A DNA stretch of 64,000 bases from Nocardia ignorata NBRC 108230 (GCF_001612905.1 NZ_BDBI01000002.1:62001-126000), one strand, 5' to 3'; positions 9,136-18,278 are shown, counted from the stretch's first letter. The notes: generated by a model from the letters alone, not told the origin. Numbers and translations: made by a program.

Positions 9136-10410
9136 CTATGACCTGGGGGCCGGTTCGGCGGGCCTGATCCAGTAGAACAGCGCCAGCGCGACCGCGGCGC
9201 CGATCGTGATGGCCAGCGCCGTGAACCCGGGGACCTGGTCGTCGGCGTTCACCCCGCCCGCGGGCCAGTTGCGCAGGCGGGTGGGGATGGCCCAGAGGAT
9301 CGACGGCAGATACAGCGCCCCGAGGGCCAGTACCGCGCTCGGCAGATAACTCACCCGCACCGAGGCGAAGCCGTACCCGGCGACGGCGGCGAGCAACCCG
9401 GTGCCGATCATCCAGGTGACAGTCCAGCCGAAATTGTCGGTGAACAGCGAGAAGACCGCGATCGCGGCCGCACCGAGCAGCACCGGCCACGGTGACGGCC
9501 GCGCCAGTCCGGCCAGCACGGTGATCACGACCACCGCGATCACCACAAGCAGGTTCCAGCCGAGGCTCGGCGCGTCACCGAGCGAATCGGCCACGGCGGC
9601 CAGGCTGACCGCGAGCAGCACGGCGGCGCCGTCACGATCGGGCAGCAGCAGGGCGGTGACGAAGGCGGCGGTGACGGTGAGGACAACCGCGAGACCCACC
9701 TGTGCGGTGCTGGCGCGTCGTCCGTCGAATTCGCCCGAGAGCCATTCGGTGGTGAGCAGCAGGGTCAGTGCGAGCAGGGTGGTCGCGATGATCGGGGAGA
9801 TCGGCAGGTCGGCGGCCAGCCGGGGCGGGGCGCCGAGGATGATGCCGTGCTGGTGCCGTGCGGTGTTCACCGCGAGCAGGACCAGGGCGAACAGCACCAG
9901 CCAGGTGGGGCTGTGCGCGGACTTGTCGGCCTGGGTCGAATTCGAGGTGAAGATCGCGACCACCTCGCCGTACACGAACACCACGATCGTTCCGACCGCG
10001 AAACCGACCGCGGGCCAACGCATCCGCAACGAGCAGATCCCGAGCGCGCCGTAGGCCGCGCCGCCGCAGATGCTGTCGATGTAGTTCTGGGTGGTCAGCA
10101 CATCGGCCGAGGTCATCAGGGTGCCGATGTAGTAGTTCACGGCCAGTGCCGCCGTCGCGCAGGTGGCGGTGAGCCACACCAGCCCCGGCCGGGTGAGCGG
10201 GCGGACAAGCACCGCGACGACCACGGCGACGATGAGCCCGAGCGCGGCGGCCCGGGGGACGCTGTTGACCAGGCTGGTGACCCGGTACGGCGAATCGAGC
10301 GCCGAGGCGGCGGTGGTGCGGAACGTGAACGGCAGGAACAGCGCCATGCCCGCGACCGCGGCACCCGCGAACGCTGTCACCGCATCCAGACCATCACCGA
10401 TCCTGGGCAC
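9136..10410 (-). CDS. Polytopic membrane protein of unknown function
   Basis: 424 residues, dominated by hydrophobic segments (ten or more predicted helices) separated by short polar loops; no catalytic motif or transporter signature that I recognise. It starts with GTG and a short cytoplasmic stretch (MPRIGDGLDAV). It lies between the AAA ATPase gene (57 bases upstream) and mrpA (108 bases downstream) on the same strand and may share transcripts with either. A rigid, Ala/Val/Leu-rich channel-like or sensor membrane protein is all that can be said. Confidence 0.72.
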   Translation of the reverse strand: MPRIGDGLDAVTAFAGAAVAGMALFLPFTFRTTAASALDSPYRVTSLVNSVPRAAALGLIVAVVVAVLVRPLTRPGLVWLTATCATAALAVNYYIGTLMTSADVLTTQNYIDSICGGAAYGALGICSLRMRWPAVGFAVGTIVVFVYGEVVAIFTSNSTQADKSAHSPTWLVLFALVLLAVNTARHQHGIILGAPPRLAADLPISPIIATTLLALTLLLTTEWLSGEFDGRRASTAQVGLAVVLTVTAAFVTALLLPDRDGAAVLLAVSLAAVADSLGDAPSLGWNLLVVIAVVVITVLAGLARPSPWPVLLGAAAIAVFSLFTDNFGWTVTWMIGTGLLAAVAGYGFASVRVSYLPSAVLALGALYLPSILWAIPTRLRNWPAGGVNADDQVPGFTALAITIGAAVALALFYWIRPAEPAPRS

Positions 10411-10467
10411 GGTTCCGACGATACCGGCGAAACACGCGCCACCTGGGAAATCAGCCCCCGGGGCGGT

Positions 10468-12666
10468 TCATCCCCGGTTGCGCGCGTACTCCCGCAACGA
10501 TTCGACCTGTGCGGGGTCGAGCGAGGGACGTACGGTGCGGCGGGCGGTCGCCACGTCCTCGGCGGTGACGTCGGCGGCGGCCATGTCGCGGCGCAGCGCC
10601 GTGAGGGCGGCCTCGCGCAGCAGGGCGGCGCAGTCGGCGGCGGAGTAGCCGTCGAGGTCGTCGGCAAGGGCGGCGAGGTCGACGTCGTCGGCCAGCGGCA
10701 CCGAGCGACCGGTGGTGCGCAGGATGTCGAGGCGCGCGGCCGCGTCGGGCGGCGGGACGAACACCAGCCGTTCCAATCTGCCCGGGCGAAGCAGCGCCGG
10801 GTCGATGAGTTCGGGCCGGTTGGTCGCCCCGAGCACCACCACATCGCGCAGCGGCTCCACCCCGTCGAGTTCGGTGAGCAGGGCGGCGACCACCCGGTCC
10901 GACACTCCCGAATCGCTGCTCTGTCCCCGGCGTGGGGCGAGCGCGTCGACCTCGTCGAGGAAGATCAGCGACGGCGCCGAATCGCGGGCCCGCTGGAACA
11001 GTTCGCGCACCGCGCGCTCCGACGAACCGACCCACTTGTCCATCAGCTCGGCACCTTTCACCGCGTGGACGCTGAGCTGTCCGGTCCCGGCCAAGGCGCG
11101 GACCAGGAAGGTTTTGCCGCAACCGGGCGGCCCGTAGAGCAGCACGCCGCGCGGCGGCTCGATGCCGAGCCGGGCGAACGAGTCGGGGTGGCGCAGCGGC
11201 CACAGCACAGCCTCGGTGAGTGCCTGTTTGGTTTCCACCATGTCGCCCACGTCGTCGAGATCGAGGGAGCCGATGGCCAATTCCTCGGTGCCCGAACGGG
11301 ACAGCGGCCGGATGACGTCGAGCGCGCCGATGAGGTCGTCCTGGGTGAGTTCGGGGTCGGCCTGTTCCCGGCTGGCCCGACCGGCCGCGCGCACCGCCGC
11401 CTCCCGGCACACCGCGGCGAGGTCGGCGACGACGAAACCCGGTGTTCGCGAGGCGATCACATCGAGATCGAGCTTGCCCGACGGCACCTTGCGCAGCAGC
11501 TGTTCCAGCAGCGCGCGGCGCACGAGTGCGGTCGGCAGCGGCAGCGCCAGCTCGCGGTCGCACAGATCTGGTGCCCGCAGCCGCGAATCCACCTGTGCCG
11601 GATGCGCGGTGGTGGCCAGTAGCGCGACGCGTGGCGCACGGACGGCAGCCCGCAACTGGTCGAGGATGAGGGTGGCGACCGGTTCCGCCTCCACCGGCAG
11701 CAACGCGTCGATATCGGTGACGATCAGCACCCCGCCCTGGTCGGTGGCGATATCGGCGACCGCCGCGGCGACCTCACGCAACCGCGCGCCGCTCTCGCTC
11801 GCCCCGACGCTCGGCCCGTCGAGGACGACGACCCGGCGTGGCGCGGCGACCGCTTCGGCGAGGGTCGCCTTGCCCACGCCCGCCGGACCGGTGATGAGCA
11901 CACCGAGATGTGCCGGTGCGCCGAGGACTTTCAGCAGTTCCGGTTCGTCGAGCGCCAGACTCAGCCATTCGGCGAGCTTGGCCGCCTGGCTCTGCACGCC
12001 CGCCAGATCCTCCACCGGCACCGGCTCGCCCACCGTAGTCACCGCCGGTGCCTCGAGCGGGGTGTCGATGGCGCTGGCGTCGCGCTCCAGCGCGTGCTGC
12101 ACCGCCGCCGCGCCGCTGCCCCAGCCGACCGCCGAATTCGGCTGCACACTCACCGGACCGGGCCGGGGGTCGATCGCGGTGACCGTGAGCAACTCGGTGG
12201 TCCAGGCGATCCCGAATGTGCGCGCCAGCGCCTGAGTGGTTGCCGCGGAGCTGATATCGGGGCCTAGGTCGCGTGGCAGCAACGACACCGTGTCGCCGAC
12301 GGTCACCACCTTGCCGAGCAGGGCCTGGCGCAGCGTCGCGGCGGGAATGCTCGCCATCGCCTGCGCCGAACCGCTCAGCGAGATCTGCTTCGCGCCGAAC
12401 ACCGTCACCGGGGCGACGGTCACCGCCGCGTTCTCCCGCAGCCCGACATTCGACAGGGTCACGTCGTCGAGCAGCGCGACGCCGGGCGGGCTGCCCGCGG
12501 GCGCCTTGGCCACCACCGCGGCCGTGCGCCGCGCGCCGATCAGCGCGATACCGTCCCATTCCCGCAGGCCGAGCGCCGTGAGCGTCTCCGGATGCAGACG
12601 AACCACCCCGCGACGGGCGTCGGCGGCCGAGGGATTGAGACGAGCGGTCAGCGAAAGTTCAGCCAC
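10468..12666 (-). CDS. Cdc48/VAT-like AAA+ ATPase with degenerate first ATPase domain
   Basis: 732 residues: an N-terminal Cdc48-like double-psi barrel region (about 1-180), a first AAA+ domain (about 250-400) and a second (about 475-700). The second domain has full motifs: GPPGCGKT with K518, IFLDEVD with E572, and the sensor/arginine-finger region GATNRPELIDPALLRPGR. The first keeps a P-loop lysine (GPAGVGKA, K266) but its Walker B reads VLIVTDID, lacking the catalytic Asp-Glu pair. The family unfolds or remodels protein complexes. The M. tuberculosis homologue (Rv0435c) also lies between the sodC and pssA genes. GTG start; divergent from the lipoprotein gene. Confidence 0.9.
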   Translation of the reverse strand: MAELSLTARLNPSAADARRGVVRLHPETLTALGLREWDGIALIGARRTAAVVAKAPAGSPPGVALLDDVTLSNVGLRENAAVTVAPVTVFGAKQISLSGSAQAMASIPAATLRQALLGKVVTVGDTVSLLPRDLGPDISSAATTQALARTFGIAWTTELLTVTAIDPRPGPVSVQPNSAVGWGSGAAAVQHALERDASAIDTPLEAPAVTTVGEPVPVEDLAGVQSQAAKLAEWLSLALDEPELLKVLGAPAHLGVLITGPAGVGKATLAEAVAAPRRVVVLDGPSVGASESGARLREVAAAVADIATDQGGVLIVTDIDALLPVEAEPVATLILDQLRAAVRAPRVALLATTAHPAQVDSRLRAPDLCDRELALPLPTALVRRALLEQLLRKVPSGKLDLDVIASRTPGFVVADLAAVCREAAVRAAGRASREQADPELTQDDLIGALDVIRPLSRSGTEELAIGSLDLDDVGDMVETKQALTEAVLWPLRHPDSFARLGIEPPRGVLLYGPPGCGKTFLVRALAGTGQLSVHAVKGAELMDKWVGSSERAVRELFQRARDSAPSLIFLDEVDALAPRRGQSSDSGVSDRVVAALLTELDGVEPLRDVVVLGATNRPELIDPALLRPGRLERLVFVPPPDAAARLDILRTTGRSVPLADDVDLAALADDLDGYSAADCAALLREAALTALRRDMAAADVTAEDVATARRTVRPSLDPAQVESLREYARNRG

Positions 12667-12804
12667 CGTGCCATTCTGCCCGCTGCCCGGACCGAGCGCT
12701 GTGGACGATCAGCGATCGATTGGCTCATCCCAAGGTCGGAGTCTGTACGCTGCACCCGACGCGCCGGACGTGCCGGCGCCGCGATCCACCGGGGAAACCA
12801 GCAG

Positions 12805-13167
12805 ATGAACCGAATCTCTTCCGTCGTCGCGACTGCCGGGGCACTCACCCTGATCCTGGCAGGCTGCGGTTCCGCCGACGAAGCCACCGACGCCTCCGGC
12901 CTGCGCAAGGGCACGCCCGCGAGCACCACGGCACCGGCCACGACCACGTCCAAGGCGGCCGCGAGCGGTTCGCAGGTCACCTGCTCGGAATTCAAGTCGC
13001 TCGACAACGACGCGCAGACGCGGGTCATCGAGCAGATCCTGGCCGACAACCCCGGCGGCCCGTTCGAGGGCAGCCCGAACGTGGCGCTCGGCACCGCCAA
13101 ACTGGTGTGCCTGGCACCGGGCAATGCCGACAAGACGGTGGCCGAGGCCGCCGGGATGACGCCCTGA
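12805..13167 (+). CDS. Small putative lipoprotein
   Basis: 120 residues. MNRISSVVATAGALTLILAGC is a lipoprotein signal peptide with lipobox L-A-G-C, so the mature protein should be a lipid-anchored envelope protein starting at Cys21. A Thr/Ala/Ser-rich spacer follows, then a compact domain (VTCSEFKSLDNDAQTRVIEQIL ... LVCLAPGNADKTVAEAAGM) with two cysteines that may form a disulfide; this resembles HdeA-like or DUF-type small exported helical domains. Purine-rich GGGGAA lies 13 bases before the ATG. Longer upstream frames are rejected because they would bury the signal peptide. Confidence 0.78.
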   Translation: MNRISSVVATAGALTLILAGCGSADEATDASGLRKGTPASTTAPATTTSKAAASGSQVTCSEFKSLDNDAQTRVIEQILADNPGGPFEGSPNVALGTAKLVCLAPGNADKTVAEAAGMTP

Positions 13168-13169
13168 CC

Positions 13170-13514
13170 TCAGTGGATCAGTGATTGCCAGTTCTCGGGA
13201 ACCCGGCCCGCCGGACCGGGAGCGGGCTGATCGGCGGGATGACTGGTCGGCGCCGCGAGTTCGGGTCCGCCCTCGTACATCTCGTTGGTCGCGAAGTTCC
13301 AGAACCAGTCCTCGCCGGGCTCGTAGCTCTGCGTGAACGGGTGACCGGTGCTGCCGTAGTGCCGGGTGGCGTGCTGGCTGGGGGAACTGTCGCAGCAGCC
13401 GATGTGCCCGCACTGCGCGCACCGGCGCAGGTGCACCCACCAGCCTCCGGCCTCGGTGCACTCGGCACACCCCGGCCCACTGGGCGGCACCGTTGGATCG
13501 ATTCCTTCTGGCAT
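13170..13514 (-). CDS. UBP-type zinc finger protein
   Basis: 114 residues containing one UBP-type zinc finger: paired cysteines (GCAEC, CAQCGHIGCCDSS) and histidines (SQHATRHYGSTGHPFTQSYEPGEDWFWNF). In actinobacteria such stand-alone fingers are common and of unknown function, often beside redox or signalling genes; in eukaryotes the fold binds the C-terminus of ubiquitin. It lies 59 bases downstream of the histidine kinase on the same strand and may be the last gene of that operon. Its stop lies 2 bases from the stop of the convergent lipoprotein gene. Confidence 0.88.
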   Translation of the reverse strand: MPEGIDPTVPPSGPGCAECTEAGGWWVHLRRCAQCGHIGCCDSSPSQHATRHYGSTGHPFTQSYEPGEDWFWNFATNEMYEGGPELAAPTSHPADQPAPGPAGRVPENWQSLIH

Positions 13515-13573
13515 TCGCTGACCTCCGTTTCCAGGCGGCTGGCGCCGCGGGGGTTCTCGGCGTGCTTGGAACC

Positions 13574-15013
13574 CTACGACCCGGCGGGTGCCTGCTGTGC
13601 GGGTTGCAGGGGCAGGCGCACGGTGAACCGCGTGTCGCCGGGAACGGAATCGACGCGGATGTCACCGTCGTGTTTGTTCACCACGATGCGGAACGAGATG
13701 TCCAGGCCGAGACCGGTGCCCTCACCGACCGGTTTGGTCGTGAAGAACGGTTCGAAGATGCGGTTGCGTGACTCCTCGGGGATCCCGGGACCCGTATCGC
13801 CGATTTCGACTGCCACACAATCGTTCTCACGATAGGTGCGCACGGTGAGGGTGCCCTCGCCGCCCATCGCGTACACCGCGTTGTCGATCAGATTCGTCCA
13901 CACCTGGTTGAGTTCGGCGGCGAAGCACGGCACCGGCGGCAGGGCGCGGTCGTAGTCCTTGACCACCCGCACACCGTCACCGAGCTTGCGGTTGAGCATC
14001 ACCAGGGTGGAATCGAGCAGTTCGTGCAAGTCGACGACCTGGTACGGCGCCCGGTCCATCTGCGAGTACTGCTTGGCCGCGCCGACGAGAGTGGAGATGC
14101 GGCCGGTGGAGTCGACGATCTCGTTCAGCAGCAGCTCGGTCTCGATGGTGTAGTTCAGCCAGCGCACCGCGCCCTCGAACACGTCGGCATGGCAGGCCTG
14201 CAGGGTCGCCTTCACCCCTTCGAGCCAGTCGACGTCGAGACCGGCCTGCACGAAGGTGGGCGCCAGGTTCCAGCCGTCGGCGATGCCCTCGTCGGTGAAC
14301 CAGTCGGCGAGGGCGTCCTCGCGGTCGGCCGCCTCGAGCGGCGACAGATCCGGCGCCTTGGCCACCTGCTCAGCGGCCTGTTCCTGCAGCTCCACCAGGT
14401 GCACGAGGGCCTCGGTGGGGAACTTGCCCTCGGCCATCATCTTGAGCTTGTGCCGCATCCCGGCCACCCGCTCACGCAACCCGGCGGTGGCGCGCACGGC
14501 AGCGGCGGCGGGATTGTTGAGCTCGTGGGTGAGCCCCGCCGACAGCGAACCGAGCGCGACGAGCCGCTCGCGCTCGGCAATGCGCTGATTGGACCGCCGC
14601 CCACCGAAGAACGCGCCCTCGAGCAGGTGCACCGCCATCGGGAACCACGCGTGCATCATCCGGGAGAAGTCGGCCGCGTCGAGCACCAGGAACCGGGACC
14701 GGCGCAGCACATACATCGACCCGTTGTAGTTCGGCTCGGCCTTGTCGCCCAGGTACGCCGTCCACGCGCCCGCGTACACACCGCGCTGGTCGGTGCGGTT
14801 GGTTTCCACCTCCACCCCGCCCGAGAGCTTGGTCAGCTTCACCTCGCCGTCGATGAGCACGTAGAAGCAGGTCGCGGGTTGACCCTCGAGGAAAACCGGC
14901 CCCGGATCGACGTATTCGATGCGACCGGCCGCGCACAGCTCGGAAAGCTGTGCGTCGTCGAGCTTTTCGAACAGGAACAGAGTTCGCAGTTCTTCGGGAT
15001 CACAGACCGACAT
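13574..15013 (-). CDS. Histidine kinase with N-terminal cyclic nucleotide-binding domain
   Basis: 479 residues, no membrane segment, so cytosolic. Residues about 10-130 form a CRP-like cNMP-binding domain (FYVLIDGEVKLTKLSGG). RLVALGSLSAGLTHELNNPAAA is the dimerisation/phosphoacceptor helix with His near residue 163. The ATPase domain has NLIDNAVYAM (N box), IGDTGPGIPEE (G1) and GTGLGLDISF (G2). The ATG at 15013 is chosen because GGAGG lies just upstream; a GTG three bases earlier would sit on it. The upstream gene, 8 bases away, carries a receiver domain fused to a flavoprotein and is the obvious partner. The kinase's cue could be a nucleotide or a protein ligand. Confidence 0.9.
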   Translation of the reverse strand: MSVCDPEELRTLFLFEKLDDAQLSELCAAGRIEYVDPGPVFLEGQPATCFYVLIDGEVKLTKLSGGVEVETNRTDQRGVYAGAWTAYLGDKAEPNYNGSMYVLRRSRFLVLDAADFSRMMHAWFPMAVHLLEGAFFGGRRSNQRIAERERLVALGSLSAGLTHELNNPAAAAVRATAGLRERVAGMRHKLKMMAEGKFPTEALVHLVELQEQAAEQVAKAPDLSPLEAADREDALADWFTDEGIADGWNLAPTFVQAGLDVDWLEGVKATLQACHADVFEGAVRWLNYTIETELLLNEIVDSTGRISTLVGAAKQYSQMDRAPYQVVDLHELLDSTLVMLNRKLGDGVRVVKDYDRALPPVPCFAAELNQVWTNLIDNAVYAMGGEGTLTVRTYRENDCVAVEIGDTGPGIPEESRNRIFEPFFTTKPVGEGTGLGLDISFRIVVNKHDGDIRVDSVPGDTRFTVRLPLQPAQQAPAGS

Positions 15014-15021
15014 CACGCCTC

Positions 15022-16689
15022 CTACGACAGGTACCGGTGCACGAACATCACGGCCATGGCGCCTTCGCCGACCGCCGAGGCGACCCGCTTGGCCGACTCC
15101 GCGTGCACGTCACCGGCCACGAACACCCCGGGCACGCTGGTTTCGAGGTGGTGCGGTGGGCGCGGCAGCTCCCAGCCTGCCGGGCGCGCGCCGTCGACGA
15201 GCAGGTCGGGGCCCGCCAGCACGTAGCCGGCGTCGTCACGGGCGACGACACCGTCGAGCCAGCCGGTCTGCGGTGCGGCGCCGATGAACAAGAACAATCG
15301 TTGCGCGTCGACCTTGTCCTCGGTGCCGTTGCGGTTGTCGCGCAGGACGATCCGTTCCAGATGCTGGTCGCCGTCGGCGCCGGTCACCTCGGTTTCGGTG
15401 TGCACGGTGATGTTCGGGATCTGCGCGATCTGCTGAATCAGGTAGTGCGACATCGACTTCTCCAGCGAGTCGCCACGCACCACCAGGTGCACGCCACGCG
15501 CGTGCCGCGACAGGAACACCGCGGCCTGCCCGGCGGAGTTCGCGCCGCCCACGATGTACACCTCCTGCTCGGCGCATTCGGTGGCCTCGGTCATCGCCGA
15601 GCCGTAATACACGCCGCGCCCCGTGAATTCGTCGACACCCGGCGCCGGATGACGTCGGTAGTCCACGCCGGTGGCGATGAGAACCGTGTGCGCGCACAGT
15701 GATCCGCCGTCGGCGAAGCGCACGGTGCGCGCCGAGCCGTTCACCTCCAGGCCCACGACCTCGCGGGTGGTGACGATCTCGGCTCCGAACTTGGCGGCCT
15801 GCCTGCGTGCGCGGTCGGCCAGTTGCGCGCCCGAAAGCCCGTCGGGGAACCCGAGATAGTTCTCGATGCGTGAGCTCTGCCCGGCCTGCCCGCCGGTCGC
15901 GGTGCGTTCCACCAGCACGGTGCGCAAACCCTCGGACGCTCCGTAGACGGCGGCGCCGAGCCCGGCCGGACCACCGCCGACGACGATCAGGTCGTAGAAC
16001 TCGTCGCTGGCCTGCACGGTGAGACCGCAGCTTTCGGCGAGTTCGCTGTCGGTCGGCTGGATCAGTGCCTCACCGGCCTGGGTGATGACCACCGGACACG
16101 ACTGCGGGTCGGCACCCGCCGCCTCGAGCAGCCGGGCGCCCTCGGGTTCGTCGCGCGGGTACCAGCGGTACGGCAACTGGTTGCGCGCCAAGAACTCTCG
16201 CACCTGCGAGGATCGCGGTGACCAGCGGTCACCGACCACCTTGGTCTCGTAGACGGGTCGCTGTTCGGCGCTGCGCCAGGCGTCGAGGAGCCCATCGATC
16301 ACCGGATACAGCTTCTCCTCCGGCGGATCCCACGGCTTGAGCAGATAGTGGTCGAGGTCGACGACGTTGATCGCGTTGATCGCCGCATCGGTGTCGGCGT
16401 AGGCGGTGAGCAATACGCGGCGTGCGTAGGGATGCAGGTCCATCGCCTGCTCGAGGAATTCGATGCCGTCCATACCCGGCATGCGGTAGTCGGCGATCAA
16501 TACGGCCACCGGCTGACCGCGCAGCTTCATCTCACGCAGGGCCTCGAGGGCCTGCGGACCCGATTCGGCGCGCAGAATGCGGTAGTCGGCGCCGAAGCGG
16601 CGGCGCAGGTCGCGCACCACCGCCCGCGATACGCCGGGATCGTCGTCGACGCTCAGAATGGCCGGTTTGGTCATGGCGGGATTGCTCAC
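15022..16689 (-). CDS. Response regulator receiver fused to thioredoxin reductase-like flavoprotein
   Basis: 555 residues in three parts. Residues 1-125 are a receiver: acidic pocket SVDDDP, phosphoacceptor D67 in LIADYRMPGMDG, T95 and K118. About 145-220 look like a thioredoxin/glutaredoxin fold in which the redox motif reads SPRS instead of C-x-x-C. About 230-555 are a thioredoxin reductase-like FAD/NAD(P) module: VVGGGPAGLGAA, then IVGGANSAGQAA, and GVFVAGDVH near the end. The reductase CxxC site is also missing: YYGSAMTEATEC stands where the active disulfide belongs. Likely a phosphorylation-controlled NAD(P)H oxidoreductase. GTG start chosen; an ATG lies 15 bases downstream. Confidence 0.9.
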   Translation of the reverse strand: MSNPAMTKPAILSVDDDPGVSRAVVRDLRRRFGADYRILRAESGPQALEALREMKLRGQPVAVLIADYRMPGMDGIEFLEQAMDLHPYARRVLLTAYADTDAAINAINVVDLDHYLLKPWDPPEEKLYPVIDGLLDAWRSAEQRPVYETKVVGDRWSPRSSQVREFLARNQLPYRWYPRDEPEGARLLEAAGADPQSCPVVITQAGEALIQPTDSELAESCGLTVQASDEFYDLIVVGGGPAGLGAAVYGASEGLRTVLVERTATGGQAGQSSRIENYLGFPDGLSGAQLADRARRQAAKFGAEIVTTREVVGLEVNGSARTVRFADGGSLCAHTVLIATGVDYRRHPAPGVDEFTGRGVYYGSAMTEATECAEQEVYIVGGANSAGQAAVFLSRHARGVHLVVRGDSLEKSMSHYLIQQIAQIPNITVHTETEVTGADGDQHLERIVLRDNRNGTEDKVDAQRLFLFIGAAPQTGWLDGVVARDDAGYVLAGPDLLVDGARPAGWELPRPPHHLETSVPGVFVAGDVHAESAKRVASAVGEGAMAVMFVHRYLS

Positions 16690-16715
16690 CCCGCAAGTAT
16701 CCCCCGTGCGCGGAA

Positions 16716-16895
16716 TCAGAGCTGGCGCTGCAGTACCAAGTCGAGCTCGGTGGGGGTGAGCAGGCGTTCGAGGCGTTCGTCGCGTTTGCGGCGGGTGAAG
16801 GCGCTGCGCAGGGCGAAGCTGTCATCCGGCTCGATGGTGGGGAGCAGCGGGACCTCGTTGATGTACCTGCGTGGCAGGAGTGAGCGCAGTTTCAC
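16716..16895 (-). CDS. Small basic protein, 59 residues, unknown
   Basis: GTG-initiated frame of 59 codons beginning VKLRSLLPRRYINEV and ending TELDLVLQRQL. Just upstream on the minus strand lies GAGGTGATCGGCC, a plausible ribosome binding site. Composition is arginine- and leucine-rich with DERLERLL amphipathic helix character. It lies 26 bases upstream of the receiver-flavoprotein gene on the same strand and could be the first gene of that operon. No family is recognised; the evidence is the ribosome binding site, sensible codon use (G/C at third positions) and operon position. Confidence 0.5.
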   Translation of the reverse strand: MKLRSLLPRRYINEVPLLPTIEPDDSFALRSAFTRRKRDERLERLLTPTELDLVLQRQL

Positions 16896-17034
16896 GGCCG
16901 ATCACCTCGGGGTCGACGACGGGTATGCCGGGCGGCTGAGCCTCTTCGATCAGCTACTTCGATTAGCGAAGAGTTTGCCAGCATGTCCGAGTCGGTGCAA
17001 GCGGGACGGTGTGGCCACGGCCGGAGGGCCGGTC

Positions 17035-17060
17035 GGTGACCTGCTTCGGTGCAGGTCACC
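17035..17060 (-). terminator. Hairpin after the FabH-like gene
   Basis: Perfect 10-base inverted repeat GGTGACCTGC / GCAGGTCACC with loop TTCGGT, 24 bases beyond the stop of the minus-strand FabH-like gene. There is no T run, as is usual for intrinsic terminators in high-G+C actinobacteria. Confidence 0.6.
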
Positions 17061-17084
17061 GCCGTCGTGGTGGGATTTGCCGAG

Positions 17085-18116
17085 TCAGGACTTCCAGGCG
17101 GGCATGGTGATCACCTGTGCGGCATAGGACAACCCTGCGCCGAAGGCGATGAGCAGGGCCGTATCGCCCGGCTTCGATTCGCCCTTGCGCAGCAGCGCCT
17201 CCATGGCCAGCGGGATCGAGGCTGCCGAGGTGTTGCCCGACTCCTCGATGTCGTTGGCCAGCGCGCAGCTCTCCGGCAGCTTCAGCACCCGGGCCATGAT
17301 CTCGATGATGCGGCCGTTGGCCTGGTGCGGGATCATCGCGTCGAGTTCGTCGGTGGTCAGGCCCGCGCGATCGATCGCCTCCCGGCACACCTTCTCCAGC
17401 GAGTGCGCCGCCCAGCGGAACACCGCCGTGCCCTCCATCGTGAGATAGGGCCGCACCGCCTCGACGCCCTTCTCCTCGATCTCGGCGAAGAACTCCATCC
17501 AGTCCTTGCTCTGGCGGATGGCGTGGTGCTGGGTGCCGTCCGAACCCCACACCGTCGGGCCGATGCCCTGCTCCGGTGCGGGCCCGACGATCACCGCGCC
17601 GGCGCCGTCGGCGAACAGGAAGGCGGTGGAACGGTCGGTGAAATCGATGGTGTCGGTGAGCTTTTCGACGCCGATCACCAGCACGTGCTGCGAGGTGCCC
17701 GCGCGCACGAGGTCCGAGGCCATGCCGACGGCGTGACAGAAACCGGCACAGCCCGCGGAGATGTCGAAGGCGGCGGCGCCGGTCATGTCCAGGTCGGTGG
17801 CGATGCGCGGCCCGATGGCCGGGGTGAGCAGCAGGTGGGTGGACGTCGCGACGATGACGCAGTCGACCTGATCGGCGGCGACACCCGCGGCGGCCATCGC
17901 GTCACGCGCGGCGGCAACGCTCATGGACTGCACGGTCTCGGAGTCCGAGGCGAAGCGGCGGGTCTTGATGCCGGATCGGGTCTGGATCCACTCGTCGCTC
18001 GAGTTGATCGGGCCCGCGACCTCGTCGTTGGTGACCACCCGGGCGGGGCGGTACACGCCCAGCCCGAGGATCGCGGTGTGCTCCGCGCCAGTCGTCTGGG
18101 CGATTCGAGCAGCCAT
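17085..18116 (-). CDS. 3-oxoacyl-ACP synthase III-like (FabH/KAS III family)
   Basis: 343 residues with the KAS III triad: Cys123 in FDISAGCAGFCHAV, His in MIPHQANGRIIE and Asn in NDIEESGNTSAASIPLA. Such enzymes condense acyl-CoA with malonyl-ACP to start fatty acid or polyketide chains. The ATG at 18116 follows GGAGATACGC, a good ribosome binding site; an in-frame ATG 24 bases earlier has none. It stands alone, not in a fab cluster, so it may be a FabH paralogue or a specialised ketosynthase rather than the housekeeping enzyme. Confidence 0.9.
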   Translation of the reverse strand: MAARIAQTTGAEHTAILGLGVYRPARVVTNDEVAGPINSSDEWIQTRSGIKTRRFASDSETVQSMSVAAARDAMAAAGVAADQVDCVIVATSTHLLLTPAIGPRIATDLDMTGAAAFDISAGCAGFCHAVGMASDLVRAGTSQHVLVIGVEKLTDTIDFTDRSTAFLFADGAGAVIVGPAPEQGIGPTVWGSDGTQHHAIRQSKDWMEFFAEIEEKGVEAVRPYLTMEGTAVFRWAAHSLEKVCREAIDRAGLTTDELDAMIPHQANGRIIEIMARVLKLPESCALANDIEESGNTSAASIPLAMEALLRKGESKPGDTALLIAFGAGLSYAAQVITMPAWKS

Positions 18117-18278
18117 GCGTATCTCCTCTGTACCTGGCAACCTGCGGGTTGCACCGCTGGGTGTACCTGAAGCATCGAAATCTGTCCCTCATCGCCCGTG
18201 ACCCCTACGTGGACAAGATGTGAACGCGTAGACATGAGGCGTCCTCATATTAGCGCGAAAATCTGTCCGAAGAGTGTC

